Positions 33,772 to 43,870 of a stretch of DNA of 64,000 nt are shown one piece after another. Within the stretch, counting starts at the first letter, position 1, and every line of letters begins with the position of its first letter. The DNA lies in assembly GCA_021298215.1 (NCBI GenBank), contig JAJTEE010000002.1:62001-126000 (forward strand), in the 5' to 3' direction. Made by a program: the position numbers and the translations under genes. The notes beneath the pieces are model-generated. The model saw only the letters and a program-made list of their open reading frames with translations, searched no databases and was not told the DNA's origin. The stretch comes from Alphaproteobacteria bacterium (GTDB taxonomy: Bacteria > Pseudomonadota > Alphaproteobacteria > Paracaedibacterales > CAITNM01).

Positions 33772-34899
33772 ATGTTTATCACGTCGTCATATATTTTTAA
33801 ACGTCTTTGCACAATAATTGGAATTTTAGTTTCAATTTTGGTAATATTACTTTGGCTGACGCAGTCTTTGCGCTTCATTGAAGTTATAGTGCATCATGAT
33901 GTTTCTTTGCAAAGCTACTTTTCCCTGATCATTTATTTATTGCCTGACATGTTTGTAAAGGTAGTACCTATGTGCATATTGATAGGCTCTTTGATTGCGT
34001 TCGGCAAAATGACTTTAGATAATGAATTACAAGTCATGCAAACGCTAGGAAAAAGTCCATGGCAAATTTCAAGCCCTGGATTAATTCTAGCAAGTCTTCT
34101 CACCGTAGCTTTACTTTTTTTAAACATCTTCACTATACCTAGCGCTTATAAAGCCTTTCGCACGCAAGAATTCCAATTACGCAATCAATTTTCTTCATCA
34201 ATTGTACGAGAAGGTTCCTTTAACGTCATAAAAAGTTTGACGATTTTTGTTGAAAAGCGCTTAACGCCAAAAGAATTTCAAGGAATTTTTATCTATGACA
34301 CAGGAGAACGTTCAGGGCAGAAACAAAAAAGAGCTTATTCTATTTTTGCAAAAGATGGGATATTAAAAAAAATCGATAACTCGTATGTATTAATTCTCCA
34401 TAATGGCATTAGACAAGAAAAGGACACCAAGAATGTTATTCAGTCTTTTGAATTTTCCGAATTAATTTATAATCTTGATGAATTTACAACTATTGTGAAT
34501 TCACGAAGTTTAAAACCATATGAAAAAGATATCCGTGAGCTTTTTCAGATAAATGATGGCGAAAATATTAAATTGCAAGCTCGCATGGCTGCAGAGGCGC
34601 ATCAGCGTATCTTGCTACCTTTTTTGTGCATTATTAATATGCTTATGGTTGCTCTTGTAATGGTCGTAAATCGCCCATCAAGACGTTTGCGCCGTAAAAG
34701 AATGGTATTTCTTATCTTAGGAGGAATATTATTTCAGTGGTTTACACTTAATTTGTTGCAACTGCAAACACGGTTTCATTTCTCGTCCGTTCTAGCCTAT
34801 TTATTTATAATTAGTTTTCTATCTCTAGCCATAGCGACTCTGCGCTTTGGAAAATTTCATTGCTATTTACAAAAGTTGTTTGAAAAATGTGGTATTTAA
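33772..34899 (+). CDS. lptF: LPS export permease LptF
   Basis: 375 residues of the YjgP/YjgQ family: membrane segments near 15-35, 55-80 and 100-120, a periplasmic beta-jellyroll domain (about 130-260), and three C-terminal segments. With LptG and the LptB ATPase it extracts LPS from the inner membrane. MFITSSYIFKRL is a typical start. It overlaps lptG by 13 nt. Confidence 0.9.
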   Translation: MFITSSYIFKRLCTIIGILVSILVILLWLTQSLRFIEVIVHHDVSLQSYFSLIIYLLPDMFVKVVPMCILIGSLIAFGKMTLDNELQVMQTLGKSPWQISSPGLILASLLTVALLFLNIFTIPSAYKAFRTQEFQLRNQFSSSIVREGSFNVIKSLTIFVEKRLTPKEFQGIFIYDTGERSGQKQKRAYSIFAKDGILKKIDNSYVLILHNGIRQEKDTKNVIQSFEFSELIYNLDEFTTIVNSRSLKPYEKDIRELFQINDGENIKLQARMAAEAHQRILLPFLCIINMLMVALVMVVNRPSRRLRRKRMVFLILGGILFQWFTLNLLQLQTRFHFSSVLAYLFIISFLSLAIATLRFGKFHCYLQKLFEKCGI

Positions 34900-35978
34900 T
34901 TTCAACTCTTAATAGATATATGTGCAGAACATTTTTGTTCTGGTTCTTCATCGTATTTCTTACCGTAACTCTTATTATCAGTTTTTTTGAAATGGTTGAC
35001 CTTACAAAGCGCACCATGCAGCATGATATACCATTCTCTATGCTTTTTCAGATGGCATTTTTAAAATTGCCCAAACTTCTGGATAGTTTATTACCTTCTA
35101 TCACCTTTTTTGCTGCTCTCGGTTGCTTCTTGCGACTAGCACAATCTCAAAATTTTGTTGTAATATCTAGCTTTGGCATATCTAAATCTCAATTCTTATC
35201 CGGCCTCTCTGTCGTTATTGTATTATTGGGAGCCCTCAACATTATAGTCATTGATCCAATTAGAGCAGTTCTTTTTGAGAGGATGGTCGTGCTGGAAGAA
35301 AAACTCTTTCAAAAAAAATCTTACAGCATTTCTTTTACAGACACAGGATTATGGCTAAAGGAAAATTTACCAACTTCGCAAAACATTATTCATGCGAAAA
35401 ATTTCAACGTCTCGCAAAAGCAATTCAATGATTTAATAATTTTTCAATTTCATAAAAATGGTGAATTCCTAAGAAGAGTAGATGCGAAATCAGCAATATT
35501 AACACCTAACCTTTGGCATATGAATGATGTAACTATCATTACCAATCATAAGCAAGAAAATTTTGATAACCATGCAGAACCTACCACCATTACCATGGAG
35601 CAGATTCAGCAATCAACCGCCCCACCCGAAACAATCTCATTTTTTCAAATGCCTATTTTTATAAAAATGCTAGAAGAAGCAGGCTTAAATGCAAATGCGT
35701 ATAAAATGCTCTGGCACCAGCAAATTGCCAAAATCGCCATGATGATGAGTCTAGTATTGCTAGCCTCTAGCTTTTGCTTAGTTTCAACTAGGAATAAATC
35801 TTTTGGAATTATTTTTGGAGTTAGCATTATATTTTCGTTTATTATGCATTTTTTTCAGCAGATTATATATGCCTTTGGTATAGCAAATAAAATCCCCATC
35901 ATTGCAGCAGCTTGGATTCCTTCTGTTATAACTTTTATTAGCGCCTATTGGTTAAATATTGTTTTAGATGACCGTTAA
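34887..35978 (+). CDS. lptG: LPS export permease LptG
   Basis: 363 residues, same fold as LptF: N-terminal helices (FLFWFFIVFLTVTLIISFF), the DLTKR turn typical of LptG, a periplasmic domain and three C-terminal helices. Its stop is directly next to the convergent rpoN stop (1-nt gap). Confidence 0.9.
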   Translation: MWYLISTLNRYMCRTFLFWFFIVFLTVTLIISFFEMVDLTKRTMQHDIPFSMLFQMAFLKLPKLLDSLLPSITFFAALGCFLRLAQSQNFVVISSFGISKSQFLSGLSVVIVLLGALNIIVIDPIRAVLFERMVVLEEKLFQKKSYSISFTDTGLWLKENLPTSQNIIHAKNFNVSQKQFNDLIIFQFHKNGEFLRRVDAKSAILTPNLWHMNDVTIITNHKQENFDNHAEPTTITMEQIQQSTAPPETISFFQMPIFIKMLEEAGLNANAYKMLWHQQIAKIAMMMSLVLLASSFCLVSTRNKSFGIIFGVSIIFSFIMHFFQQIIYAFGIANKIPIIAAAWIPSVITFISAYWLNIVLDDR

Positions 35979-35979
35979 G

Positions 35980-37393
35980 CTAAGCTTTTTTTAATCCCAA
36001 CGTGTAGCAGTTTCGTCTTTCTTGTGAAGAAGGAATTTTAAGAATTTTTCGATATTTAGAAATTGTTCTTCTTGCAACAAGCATTCCTTTTTCACTAAGC
36101 TTTCCAACCAATTGCTCATCAGATAGGGGAGCCTTCTGCGATTCATGCTTTACCAGATCAACAATTGCATTTTGAACAGATTTTGCAGAAACGTCCTCTG
36201 TTCCTTCAGAAATCGATCTAATTGATTGACTAAAGAAGAATTTTAATTCAAACGTGCCTCTAGGAGTACTCACATATTTTGCTGTGGTAATTCTGCTGAC
36301 TGTACTTTCATGCATATCTAACTGATCTGCAATTGTTTTTAAGGTTAAGGATTTTAATCCAAGAATTCCTTTTGAAAAAAACTCTTGCTGATGCTGGGCT
36401 ATTGCATTGCCAACACGTTTTAGCGTCATCAATCGCTGGTTCAGGGCTTGCATCAGCCAATTTGCATGGGCAAATTTTGCTTGTAAAAATTGTTTTTCTT
36501 CTGGCTTTACTAATTTATCGCGCAACTCATGGTAGTATGAACTATTTAATAATACTTGAGGAATAGCACTCACATTAAGCTCAAAAACAAACTGATTATT
36601 TTCATTTTTTCGAATAAAGCCATCTGGAATTACGTGATCTTGGTCAACGTTTGTCAAAAAGCTAGAAGATGGGCGAGGATTTAGCTCTCGCAGAACTGCT
36701 AAACAGTTTTGCAACTGACTAATGTCTAAATTACATTTTCGTGCAAGCACATTAGGATTTTCTTGCAACAAGCTTTCAAGATTAATCAATAAGACATCTA
36801 TTTCATCAGTTAATGCGTTTTTTTCCCTAAGCTGCACTCTTAAGCATTCTTCAATATTTCTTGAAAATACACCAACAGGATCAAATTTTTGCATGATACC
36901 TATCATTTTTTCAACAAGATCAAAGCTAACATTAAATTGTTCCGCAATCTCTTGCGCCTCAACATCTAAATATCCGTGAGAGTTTAGGCAATTAATAAGT
37001 ACTAGACCAACCTTATATTCGTCTTCATTATCAACTACCAACGAAAGCTGTAATTGCAGATAATCTTGTAGTGTTTGCTCATAACGCAAACGAGGATTTT
37101 GAGTATTTCCTTCTTGCATAGGATCACGTTCAGCAATCTGGAGAGGTTCGCTGACACTATCATTATCATAATCGGAAGAAAACTCTTGATTACTCTCATC
37201 AGCAGCGGTAAAGGACTGCTCATTGCTTTCAGAAATTAATAATGGATTTTCTTCAACTTGCTCATTTATATAAGCACTAAGCTCCGTCACTGATAATTGC
37301 AACAAACGAATTGCCTGTTGAAGTCTCGGTGTCATTGCTAGGGGTTGCAGAAACCCTTGTATCTATGTTTTGTCCTATTCTCATAGGGTCCAT
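35980..37393 (-). CDS. rpoN: RNA polymerase sigma-54 factor RpoN, probable frameshift in Region I
   Basis: An uninterrupted frame from ATG 37335 gives 451 residues beginning MTPRLQQAIRLLQLS. It has the acidic Region II, the core-binding and HTH regions and the RpoN box ARRTISKYRK near the C terminus. RpoN proteins normally have about 15 more residues ending in LxMTPxLQQ. These are present in another frame: ATG 37393 with an AGG ribosome site reads MDPMRIGQNIDTRVSAT. Dropping one base of the four-G run 37341-37344 joins this as ATLAMTPRLQQ. So the true start is probably 37393 with a one-base insertion, or the site is a +1 slip. Confidence 0.85.
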
Positions 37394-37507
37394 AATACCT
37401 AAAAAATCTTACCAATATGTAAATAGTTATTAAAATTTTAAATAAATAATTATATATATCGATATTTATTAATAATGAAAATAATTAAAAATAGGTGACC
37501 TGTATTG

Positions 37508-38671
37508 TTATTTTTTTAAAGATTGATAAAAAGCAGCATAGTTTTTAGCGCACTCTATTAGTGTAAAACGTTGCTCTATTTTTTCTTTACCTGCTGCTCC
37601 AAATTTTATGCGAGATTCTGGTGATAAAGCTAATTTTAATAATGAATCTGCTAGCGCTACAGGATTTTTTGACTCAACAACAAAGCCTGTGTGCTCATTA
37701 GCGACGGCTTCAGCATTGCCACCAACATTTGTTACAACCATAGGCAAGCCCGCCGCCATTCCTTCTAAAATAGCGTTGGAAAATCCCTCTTCATGAGAGC
37801 ATAAAATTCCAATATCTGATGCACTTAAAAGTGATGGCGTATCTAGTCTTTTTCCAAGAAATCTCACATGATCTTTTATGCGTAAAGCTTCTGCTTGCAC
37901 TTCCAGTTGCTCCTGTATACCAGCATCATAGCCAACACAAAGTAATTTCCATTTTGTAGGCAGCTTTAAATAAATTCTTCCCAGAGCATTTAAAAGATCT
38001 TCATGACCTTTATACGGAATCAGATTAGCAACGATAATAAATATTAAAGATTCTTGGTCGAGGCCCAGACTTTTCCGCAATTCCTTTTTTGATGGCAAAT
38101 TTTGAAAGGGAGACAAGTCTATGCCATTATAAACAAGATCAACTTTTTTCTTTTGAAATCCTTCTTCGTACAGTTGCTCTACTACAGCCTGGCTGTTACC
38201 TAAAGCCTTACTGGTAAACTTGTGCATAAAACGCTCCAACTTTCCAAGAAATGGGCGACGTTTTTGATAATTACTTAAACTCCTGCGGCTCATTATAAAA
38301 AAACCGGGAAAGAATGTAAGGCAAGCAGCAACAGCAGTAAATAAATAAGCCTCTGGTAAAAATGCATGACGAATAGTTCGCCTATCTCTTAAAAAGCCTG
38401 TCATAAGCCTAGTTAAGGAAATAATAAAACGAATAATTTTACGTGGAAAGGACGGCATCCGATCAAGATTTGGCCCGAGGCTAACGCGAATATTCGCTTT
38501 ATCAAAAATTGGTTTTAAAGGAGCTTTATCAGATAGCACCAGCACACGAACTGATATTCCCATCGATTTAAGAACAGGCAATACTTGACTTAAGTGGCGT
38601 TCAGCTCCCCCTATTTCCAAGCTTCCAATAATAAATTCAATTTCGATCATGTTGCCAAACGTTTTATCCAT
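37508..38671 (-). CDS. GT4 glycosyltransferase
   Basis: 387 residues, GT-B fold. GGAERHLSQVLPVL near the N terminus and SHEEGFSNAILEGMAAGLP in the C-terminal domain (with the EX7E glutamates) are typical of GT4. It overlaps pth by 25 nt and lies apart from the main glycan locus, so it may act on the LPS core. Acceptor and donor unknown. Confidence 0.82.
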   Translation of the reverse strand: MDKTFGNMIEIEFIIGSLEIGGAERHLSQVLPVLKSMGISVRVLVLSDKAPLKPIFDKANIRVSLGPNLDRMPSFPRKIIRFIISLTRLMTGFLRDRRTIRHAFLPEAYLFTAVAACLTFFPGFFIMSRRSLSNYQKRRPFLGKLERFMHKFTSKALGNSQAVVEQLYEEGFQKKKVDLVYNGIDLSPFQNLPSKKELRKSLGLDQESLIFIIVANLIPYKGHEDLLNALGRIYLKLPTKWKLLCVGYDAGIQEQLEVQAEALRIKDHVRFLGKRLDTPSLLSASDIGILCSHEEGFSNAILEGMAAGLPMVVTNVGGNAEAVANEHTGFVVESKNPVALADSLLKLALSPESRIKFGAAGKEKIEQRFTLIECAKNYAAFYQSLKK

Positions 38672-39204
38672 TCATCTGGCTTTTCTGATAGCAAAGAACC
38701 AAATTCTTGAGAAATTTTGTTTAAAAGATTTATTAACCAATCATGATCTGCAGAAGGAAATGCAGACAATACATAAGGTGTAACCAAATGTCTTTCACCA
38801 GGGTGTCCAATACCTAATCGCAAGCGCCAATAAGCATTACCAATACATTGATCTATACTTTTAAGCCCATTATGCCCACCTGCTCCCCCGCCAAATTTTA
38901 CTTTAACCTGACCTGGAATAAGATCCAGATCATCATGAATTACAATAAGCTGCTCGGGTTTAAGTTTATAAAAAGCCATGATCTGCTGTACTGCTTGACC
39001 GGATAAATTCATAAATGTTTGCGGTTTTAAGAGCCCTACCGGCATATTGTTAATTTTATGCTCACTGTATTCGCTTTTAAATTTTTTTGAAAAACTAGGA
39101 AAATTATAAGAACGAGCCACAGCATCGATAACCATAAAACCAATGTTGTGACGCGTCATCAAATATTGTTGGCCTGGATTTCCCAGACCAACGCATAATA
39201 ACAT
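38647..39204 (-). CDS. pth: Peptidyl-tRNA hydrolase
   Basis: 185 residues. GLGNPG at 6-11, the catalytic histidine in TRHNIGF (H19), the aspartate in VIHDDLDL and the KFGGGAGGHNGLKS loop are all intact. It recycles peptidyl-tRNA released early. The rplY-pth order is the common one in alphaproteobacteria; the gap is 10 nt. Confidence 0.95.
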   Translation of the reverse strand: MLLCVGLGNPGQQYLMTRHNIGFMVIDAVARSYNFPSFSKKFKSEYSEHKINNMPVGLLKPQTFMNLSGQAVQQIMAFYKLKPEQLIVIHDDLDLIPGQVKVKFGGGAGGHNGLKSIDQCIGNAYWRLRLGIGHPGERHLVTPYVLSAFPSADHDWLINLLNKISQEFGSLLSEKPDEWIKRLAT

Positions 39205-39214
39205 AATAAACTGC

Positions 39215-39832
39215 CTAAGCTTCTGGCGCTGCTTCTACTGCAGTCTCTTGGCTCTCTTCTTCGCTGCCACTTGGAGGAACAATAGTAACAAGAGTGTAGT
39301 CACGAGAAGCATGTGCTGCCTTTACTCCACTTGGCAACTCAATTGAATCAAGATGTACGCTTTGGTTAATATTCATGCCTGTCAAATCGATCGTGATTTT
39401 CTCAGGTATTGAATGTGCTGGGCAAACAACTTCGAGGTTATGAATAATAATGTTTAGCATGCCGCCAAGCTTTATTCCAGGCGCTTTATCTTCATTAATA
39501 TATTCAACGGGAATTGAAACATGAATTTTTGAATCTTTATCCACGCGCTGAAAATCTACATGCAACGCAATATCTGTTACTGGATGAAATTGTACATCAC
39601 GGGCAATTACTTGCACCTTAGATTTACCCATATCCATTGTGTAAACGCGACTAAAAAACCCTGGTCGTTGCAGCTCAAGATTCACATTTTTCAGGTCAAT
39701 CGCTATAGACAAGGGCTCATCCTTGCCACCATAAATGATACCCGGTATTTTCCCTTCACGGCGCAAAGCGCGAGCAACTCCTGTGCCTGTACCTTGGCGT
39801 TCTTCAGCTTGCAATGCGTTGGCTTGTGCCAT
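39215..39832 (-). CDS. rplY: 50S ribosomal protein L25 (CTC/TL5 type)
   Basis: 205 residues, the long two-domain form of bL25 that binds 5S rRNA. The N-terminal domain (ARALRREGKIPGIIYGG) is followed by the C-terminal CTC domain and an acidic tail (SEEESQE). AGGAG precedes the ATG at good spacing. A TATAAT box on the minus strand at 39861-39866 probably drives rplY, pth and the glycosyltransferase. Confidence 0.95.
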   Translation of the reverse strand: MAQANALQAEERQGTGTGVARALRREGKIPGIIYGGKDEPLSIAIDLKNVNLELQRPGFFSRVYTMDMGKSKVQVIARDVQFHPVTDIALHVDFQRVDKDSKIHVSIPVEYINEDKAPGIKLGGMLNIIIHNLEVVCPAHSIPEKITIDLTGMNINQSVHLDSIELPSGVKAAHASRDYTLVTIVPPSGSEEESQETAVEAAPEA

Positions 39833-39860
39833 GATAACTCCTAAAATTTTTATATTTCAA

Positions 39861-39866
39861 ATTATA
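39861..39866 (-). promoter_or_regulatory. -10 box upstream of rplY
   Basis: A perfect TATAAT on the minus strand 29 nt before the rplY start. The -35 region is only A-rich (GAAAAA at 17 bp), so the promoter call is modest. Confidence 0.4.
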
Positions 39867-40102
39867 TTAGCTATTTCTACAGATTTTTCATTTTTTTTTC
39901 AAGGCAATTTTGTGAAAATCGACCAAACTACCTAAAGGAAACTTGTTTTTAGCATCATTTTTTGATATCATAAAACTTATAAATTACAAGTATCAAAAAA
40001 CGTTGAAGCGCATACTTCCTACTCGATAATAAGCCCAGTCTCTCCCTTCGTTTTAGAAGGGTTGATGTTGTATTGCTCAAATTTTCAAGTATAGGATGTT
40101 TT

Positions 40103-41302
40103 ATGATAAATGTTTCAACGCCAGCACTTTGGCTAATCGTTCTTATCGTTGGGTTACCCCAGCTTTCAGAAACTGTTTACACCCCTTCTCTACCAGCAAT
40201 TGCTGAAACCTTAAAAGTAAAAGATGAATGGGTAGAGTATACTCTCACCATTTACCTGCTCAGTTTTGGCCTAGGCACTTTATTTTGGGGAATATTATCT
40301 GATAAAAAAGGTAGAAAACCTTGCATGTTAACGGGCTTCCTTTTCTATATATTAGGGTCTTTAGGCTGCTATTTCTCTGATTCGTATTTCTTATTGATGT
40401 TAAGTCGCTTTATCCAAGGTTTTGGAGGCAGCGTAGGCAGCATACTAGGCCAAGCCGTTTGTCGTGATTCTTTTCACGGACCTTCCTTAGGCAAAGCATA
40501 TTCATTGATCGGTTGCAGTCTAGCATTTTTCCCTGCTCTTGGGCCTTTGGTCGGAGGATTTATCACCCAACAATGGGGATGGCCAATCATTTTCCTATTT
40601 TTAATTATTTTTGGGGGTTCTGTAAGCATAGTGACTTTTTTTAAACTACCCGAAACCCTTAATCAGAGTAATAAGAAATTACTAAAACTCCTTCCTTTAT
40701 TTTTACAGCTTTCTAAAGATTCTAAGGTGTTAGGTCATGGATTATTAGTAGCAGGATGCTGCGGAATAAGCTTTAGCTACTACGCTGAGGGACCCTTTTA
40801 TTTCATTGAATTTTTAGGGCTTTCCCCAAGCGAATATGGCCAAACCTTCTTACTTATCGCAATTATTAGCGTGATTGGAAGCTTAATATCAAAGAAACTT
40901 CAGGATCACTATAAGCCAGAAAAAATAGTGAAGTATGGGATTATACTAATGATAACTGTAAGCTTCATATGGGTAGCTTTGACGCTTTGCTTAACCTTTA
41001 TAAAGTTCTCCCCTAATTTAATAATCGCCATCAGCTTAGCTTGCATTGCCGGCATTATGGCTGGGATTGCTATAGTCACTCCAAATACTCTTGCTTTAGC
41101 ATTAAAGGGCTATAAGCATTCCATAGGTAGCGCCTCTTCTTTATTTGGCTTTTATTATTATACTCTGATTTCACTTTTCACTTTTGGTATGGGCGTCGCA
41201 CACAACGGTACGCTTTTACCCATGCCCTTATACTTCTTAATGATTTCAGGAATAATGTTAATTGCATTTCGTTTTATTCTTCTGAAGAGATCCACTAATT
41301 AA
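40103..41302 (+). CDS. MFS drug/metabolite exporter, Bcr/CflA type
   Basis: 399 residues from ATG 40103 (AGGA ribosome site; a longer frame starts at 40073). Twelve membrane segments; motif A of MFS is GILSDKKGRKP, and the LPAIAETLKV start is typical of Bcr/CflA drug:H+ antiporters. A CCCTTC/GAAGGG hairpin sits at 40044-40061, in the leader. In intracellular bacteria such proteins may also import host metabolites. Confidence 0.83.
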   Translation: MINVSTPALWLIVLIVGLPQLSETVYTPSLPAIAETLKVKDEWVEYTLTIYLLSFGLGTLFWGILSDKKGRKPCMLTGFLFYILGSLGCYFSDSYFLLMLSRFIQGFGGSVGSILGQAVCRDSFHGPSLGKAYSLIGCSLAFFPALGPLVGGFITQQWGWPIIFLFLIIFGGSVSIVTFFKLPETLNQSNKKLLKLLPLFLQLSKDSKVLGHGLLVAGCCGISFSYYAEGPFYFIEFLGLSPSEYGQTFLLIAIISVIGSLISKKLQDHYKPEKIVKYGIILMITVSFIWVALTLCLTFIKFSPNLIIAISLACIAGIMAGIAIVTPNTLALALKGYKHSIGSASSLFGFYYYTLISLFTFGMGVAHNGTLLPMPLYFLMISGIMLIAFRFILLKRSTN

Positions 41303-41310
41303 TAAAAATA

Positions 41311-41368
41311 CCTCTCTTGTCTAGCACAGGAGAGGCATAAACTTGCCTGGATAAGACTACTGTGTTAG
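41311..41368 (+). promoter_or_regulatory. Structured leader with two mutually exclusive folds before the antiporter gene
   Basis: Fold A: CCTCTC (41311-41316) pairs with GAGAGG (41330-41335), extended by a wobble pair and TGT/ACA. Fold B: CTAGCACAG (41321-41329) pairs with CTGTGTTAG (41360-41368; nine pairs, one wobble) and encloses AGGCA/TGCCT (41333-41348). The two folds use the same bases. No T-tract follows. It lies 55 nt before the antiporter ATG. Confidence 0.45.
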
Positions 41369-41422
41369 CCTTAACTACTCTATGGGTTGCACAACTCAAC
41401 CTTCTTCAAACTTAAGAGAATT

Positions 41423-42712
41423 ATGCAATTTTTAACTTTATTTTCTCCTATATTCTTGTTCCTAGGCCTTTTTGTTGGAAGTGGACTTCTCTTTACTTGG
41501 CAAGGAATTGAGCAAGCCTTTTACCAGATTGCCCCAACAGTTGCTATTCTGCCAGCTATTTTATTGGCTTTTCTCTTACTAAAAGAGCCTATGCAAGAAC
41601 GCCTGCATAGCTTTTTAGATGGCTTGCGTCATCGAGATATTGTAACCATGTGCCTTATCTTCTTACTTGCTGGTGCTTTTAATGTGGTTACAAAATCCAT
41701 AGGGTGTGTCGATGCAACCGTTAATCTAGTGCTATCTCTAATTCCAAGTCATTTTGTTTTGATTGGACTATTTTTAACCGCAGCTTTTATTTCAACAGCA
41801 ATTGGAACATCAATGGGCACCATTGCTACTATGGGACCCATTGCAGTTGGTATCGCTAATCATGGAGTATTACCAGTAGACTTGAGCATTGCAACCGTTG
41901 TAGGTGGATCTATGTTTGGAGACAGTCTATCTCCTGTTGGCGATACCACCATCGCTGCCGTTCTTTCACAAGAGGCTGACTTTCGTAAAAAACTAATTCT
42001 AAATTCGATTGTTGCATGCATTGCTGCTGTTATTATGCTAGGCATTTTATGGTTTATTCACACCTCCACAACAGAAATTGCACTCAGTGATTATCGATTA
42101 ATTCTTATCGTCCCTTATATTACGCTAGTCTTAATGGCCTTCGCTGGATTCAATGTATTCCAGGTATTAATCTCAGGATTAATCATTGCTGGACTAATTG
42201 GTTTTTTCTGCAATGAATACAGTGTTGTAAATTTTTCAAAAGATATTGCAAAAGGCTTTGAAAGCATGCAAGAAATTTTTCTTCTCTCTCTCTTTGTAGG
42301 GGGTCTTGCAGGAATGCTTAGAAGCTTAGGGACAATGCACTATGTAACTGATTTCATTGGGAAAGCACATCATTTAAGCAAACGTTCAGCTCAGCTAGTA
42401 ATTGGTGCTATTGTATCAGTCTTTGATGTGCTAATTGCAAATAATTGCGTGGCAATTATTTTCAGTGGAGAAATTGCTAAAACGATTGCTCATCGTTACA
42501 AGATCCCCAATCATTATACAGCAGCCTGGCTTGATATTTTCTCTTGTGTTTTTCAAGGAATTATTCCTTATGGGGCGCAAATTCTTCTCGCAAGCACTTT
42601 ATCAGGGGTATCGCCATTAACAATAGCTGGGCAAGTTTATTATTGTTATATTCTTGGAGCTGTTGTTATTATTTATATTGTTTTGATGCCAATTAAAAAG
42701 GAAATTAAATAA
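41423..42712 (+). CDS. nhaC: NhaC-family Na+/H+ antiporter
   Basis: 429 residues from ATG 41423 (AAGAGA ribosome site), with about 12 membrane segments. GTSMGTIATMGPIAVGIA and GGSMFGDSLSPVGDTTI are family signatures, including the DSLSP motif. NhaC-type proteins exchange sodium for protons; some relatives carry organic acids. It is followed 3 nt later by an MFS gene. Confidence 0.8.
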   Translation: MQFLTLFSPIFLFLGLFVGSGLLFTWQGIEQAFYQIAPTVAILPAILLAFLLLKEPMQERLHSFLDGLRHRDIVTMCLIFLLAGAFNVVTKSIGCVDATVNLVLSLIPSHFVLIGLFLTAAFISTAIGTSMGTIATMGPIAVGIANHGVLPVDLSIATVVGGSMFGDSLSPVGDTTIAAVLSQEADFRKKLILNSIVACIAAVIMLGILWFIHTSTTEIALSDYRLILIVPYITLVLMAFAGFNVFQVLISGLIIAGLIGFFCNEYSVVNFSKDIAKGFESMQEIFLLSLFVGGLAGMLRSLGTMHYVTDFIGKAHHLSKRSAQLVIGAIVSVFDVLIANNCVAIIFSGEIAKTIAHRYKIPNHYTAAWLDIFSCVFQGIIPYGAQILLASTLSGVSPLTIAGQVYYCYILGAVVIIYIVLMPIKKEIK

Positions 42713-42715
42713 CCA

Positions 42716-43870
42716 ATGCTGTTTGTCGCTGTTATTTTTATTCTTTTTCTCGCAGGTATGGAAGTTGATATTTTCATTCCAAGCTACCCTGAGCTTCAGC
42801 AACAATTTAATTTATCTCCGGCCACCGTGCAGCTTTGCTTAAGTTTAAATTTTCTTACTTATTGCATCGGCTCTTTATATGCGGGTGCTTTCGGAGATCG
42901 CTATGGGCTACGTCGTGTTATTTTGTCAGGACTATTAGTCTTTATTGCTGGAAGCATTTTCTGCAGTTTTGCAAACGATTTCTGTTCTATTTTAATTGGA
43001 AGAGCATTACAAGGACTAGGTATGGCTGCCCCCGCATCTCTTGGTTATGTTGTAATTTGTGAACAATATCCTGCTGAAAACCAAGCTGCCATGCTTGGAA
43101 CACTCAACGGCATTATTACCGTAGGAATGGCTTTGGCTCCTGTTATTGGAAGTTACGTTACTCTGTATGCAGGTTGGCGTGGAAATTTCGTTATATTACT
43201 TGCGCTCGCATTAATAGCATTACTAGCGTGTGTGTTCGTAATGCCATGCGATCATCGCAATAACAAAGATGTTTCTCTACCCTTAATATCGTACAAGTCT
43301 GTCGTCATTTCAAAATCTTACTGGGCTTTATTATCTATTATTTTTGCCTATGCATGTTCTTACTGGATATTCATTGGTATGGGATCTATTCTTTATATTG
43401 AAGGTTTTGGTATCCCACTTTCTGAGTTTGGTTTTTATCAGGGAGCCATCGCTGGATCTTTTGGACTTATTAGTTTCCTCAGCCCAAAATTCCTTAGTAA
43501 AATTGGTCATCGAAAATGCTTAAACATATCTGTGATTGTGGCCACCATGGTGGCAATAGCTCTCGGCTTAGTTGCTTTAACTGGTTTAAATAACCCATTA
43601 TTAATCACTGGACTTATGTGTGTATTTGCAATGTTTATCGTTATGCCTGTCAACATTTTATATCCAATTTTATTGGATGTAGTGCCGGATACAAAATCTC
43701 GCGCTGCTGCTCTTGGAAATGTTATGAGACTTGTAATTTCTGCAGTTTTCATTGAATTAGTAAGCTATGCCTACAATGGAACCTTCTTTCATCTAGGCCT
43801 AGTGCTCTTTGTGTTCTCAATGGTTGGTTTTTTCCTCGCGCGATCTAAATTTATTTCTCATCTGGTGTAA
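42716..43870 (+). CDS. MFS transporter, Bcr/CflA type (second copy)
   Basis: 384 residues, twelve membrane segments, MFS motif A in GAFGDRYGLRRV and EVDIFIPSYPELQQQF at the start. It resembles the gene at 40.1 kb in type but not closely in sequence. It starts 3 nt after nhaC, so the two are co-transcribed. Its 3' end overlaps the convergent orphan gene by 20 nt. Confidence 0.82.
   Translation: MLFVAVIFILFLAGMEVDIFIPSYPELQQQFNLSPATVQLCLSLNFLTYCIGSLYAGAFGDRYGLRRVILSGLLVFIAGSIFCSFANDFCSILIGRALQGLGMAAPASLGYVVICEQYPAENQAAMLGTLNGIITVGMALAPVIGSYVTLYAGWRGNFVILLALALIALLACVFVMPCDHRNNKDVSLPLISYKSVVISKSYWALLSIIFAYACSYWIFIGMGSILYIEGFGIPLSEFGFYQGAIAGSFGLISFLSPKFLSKIGHRKCLNISVIVATMVAIALGLVALTGLNNPLLITGLMCVFAMFIVMPVNILYPILLDVVPDTKSRAAALGNVMRLVISAVFIELVSYAYNGTFFHLGLVLFVFSMVGFFLARSKFISHLV

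Noticed and set aside
37438-37475. AT-rich inverted repeat (AATAAATA/TATTTATT) upstream of rpoN as an operator.
   Set aside because: Such short AT-only arms are expected by chance in sequence this AT-rich.
40044-40061. CCCTTC/GAAGGG hairpin as a terminator.
   Set aside because: No T-tract on either strand, and no gene ends there.
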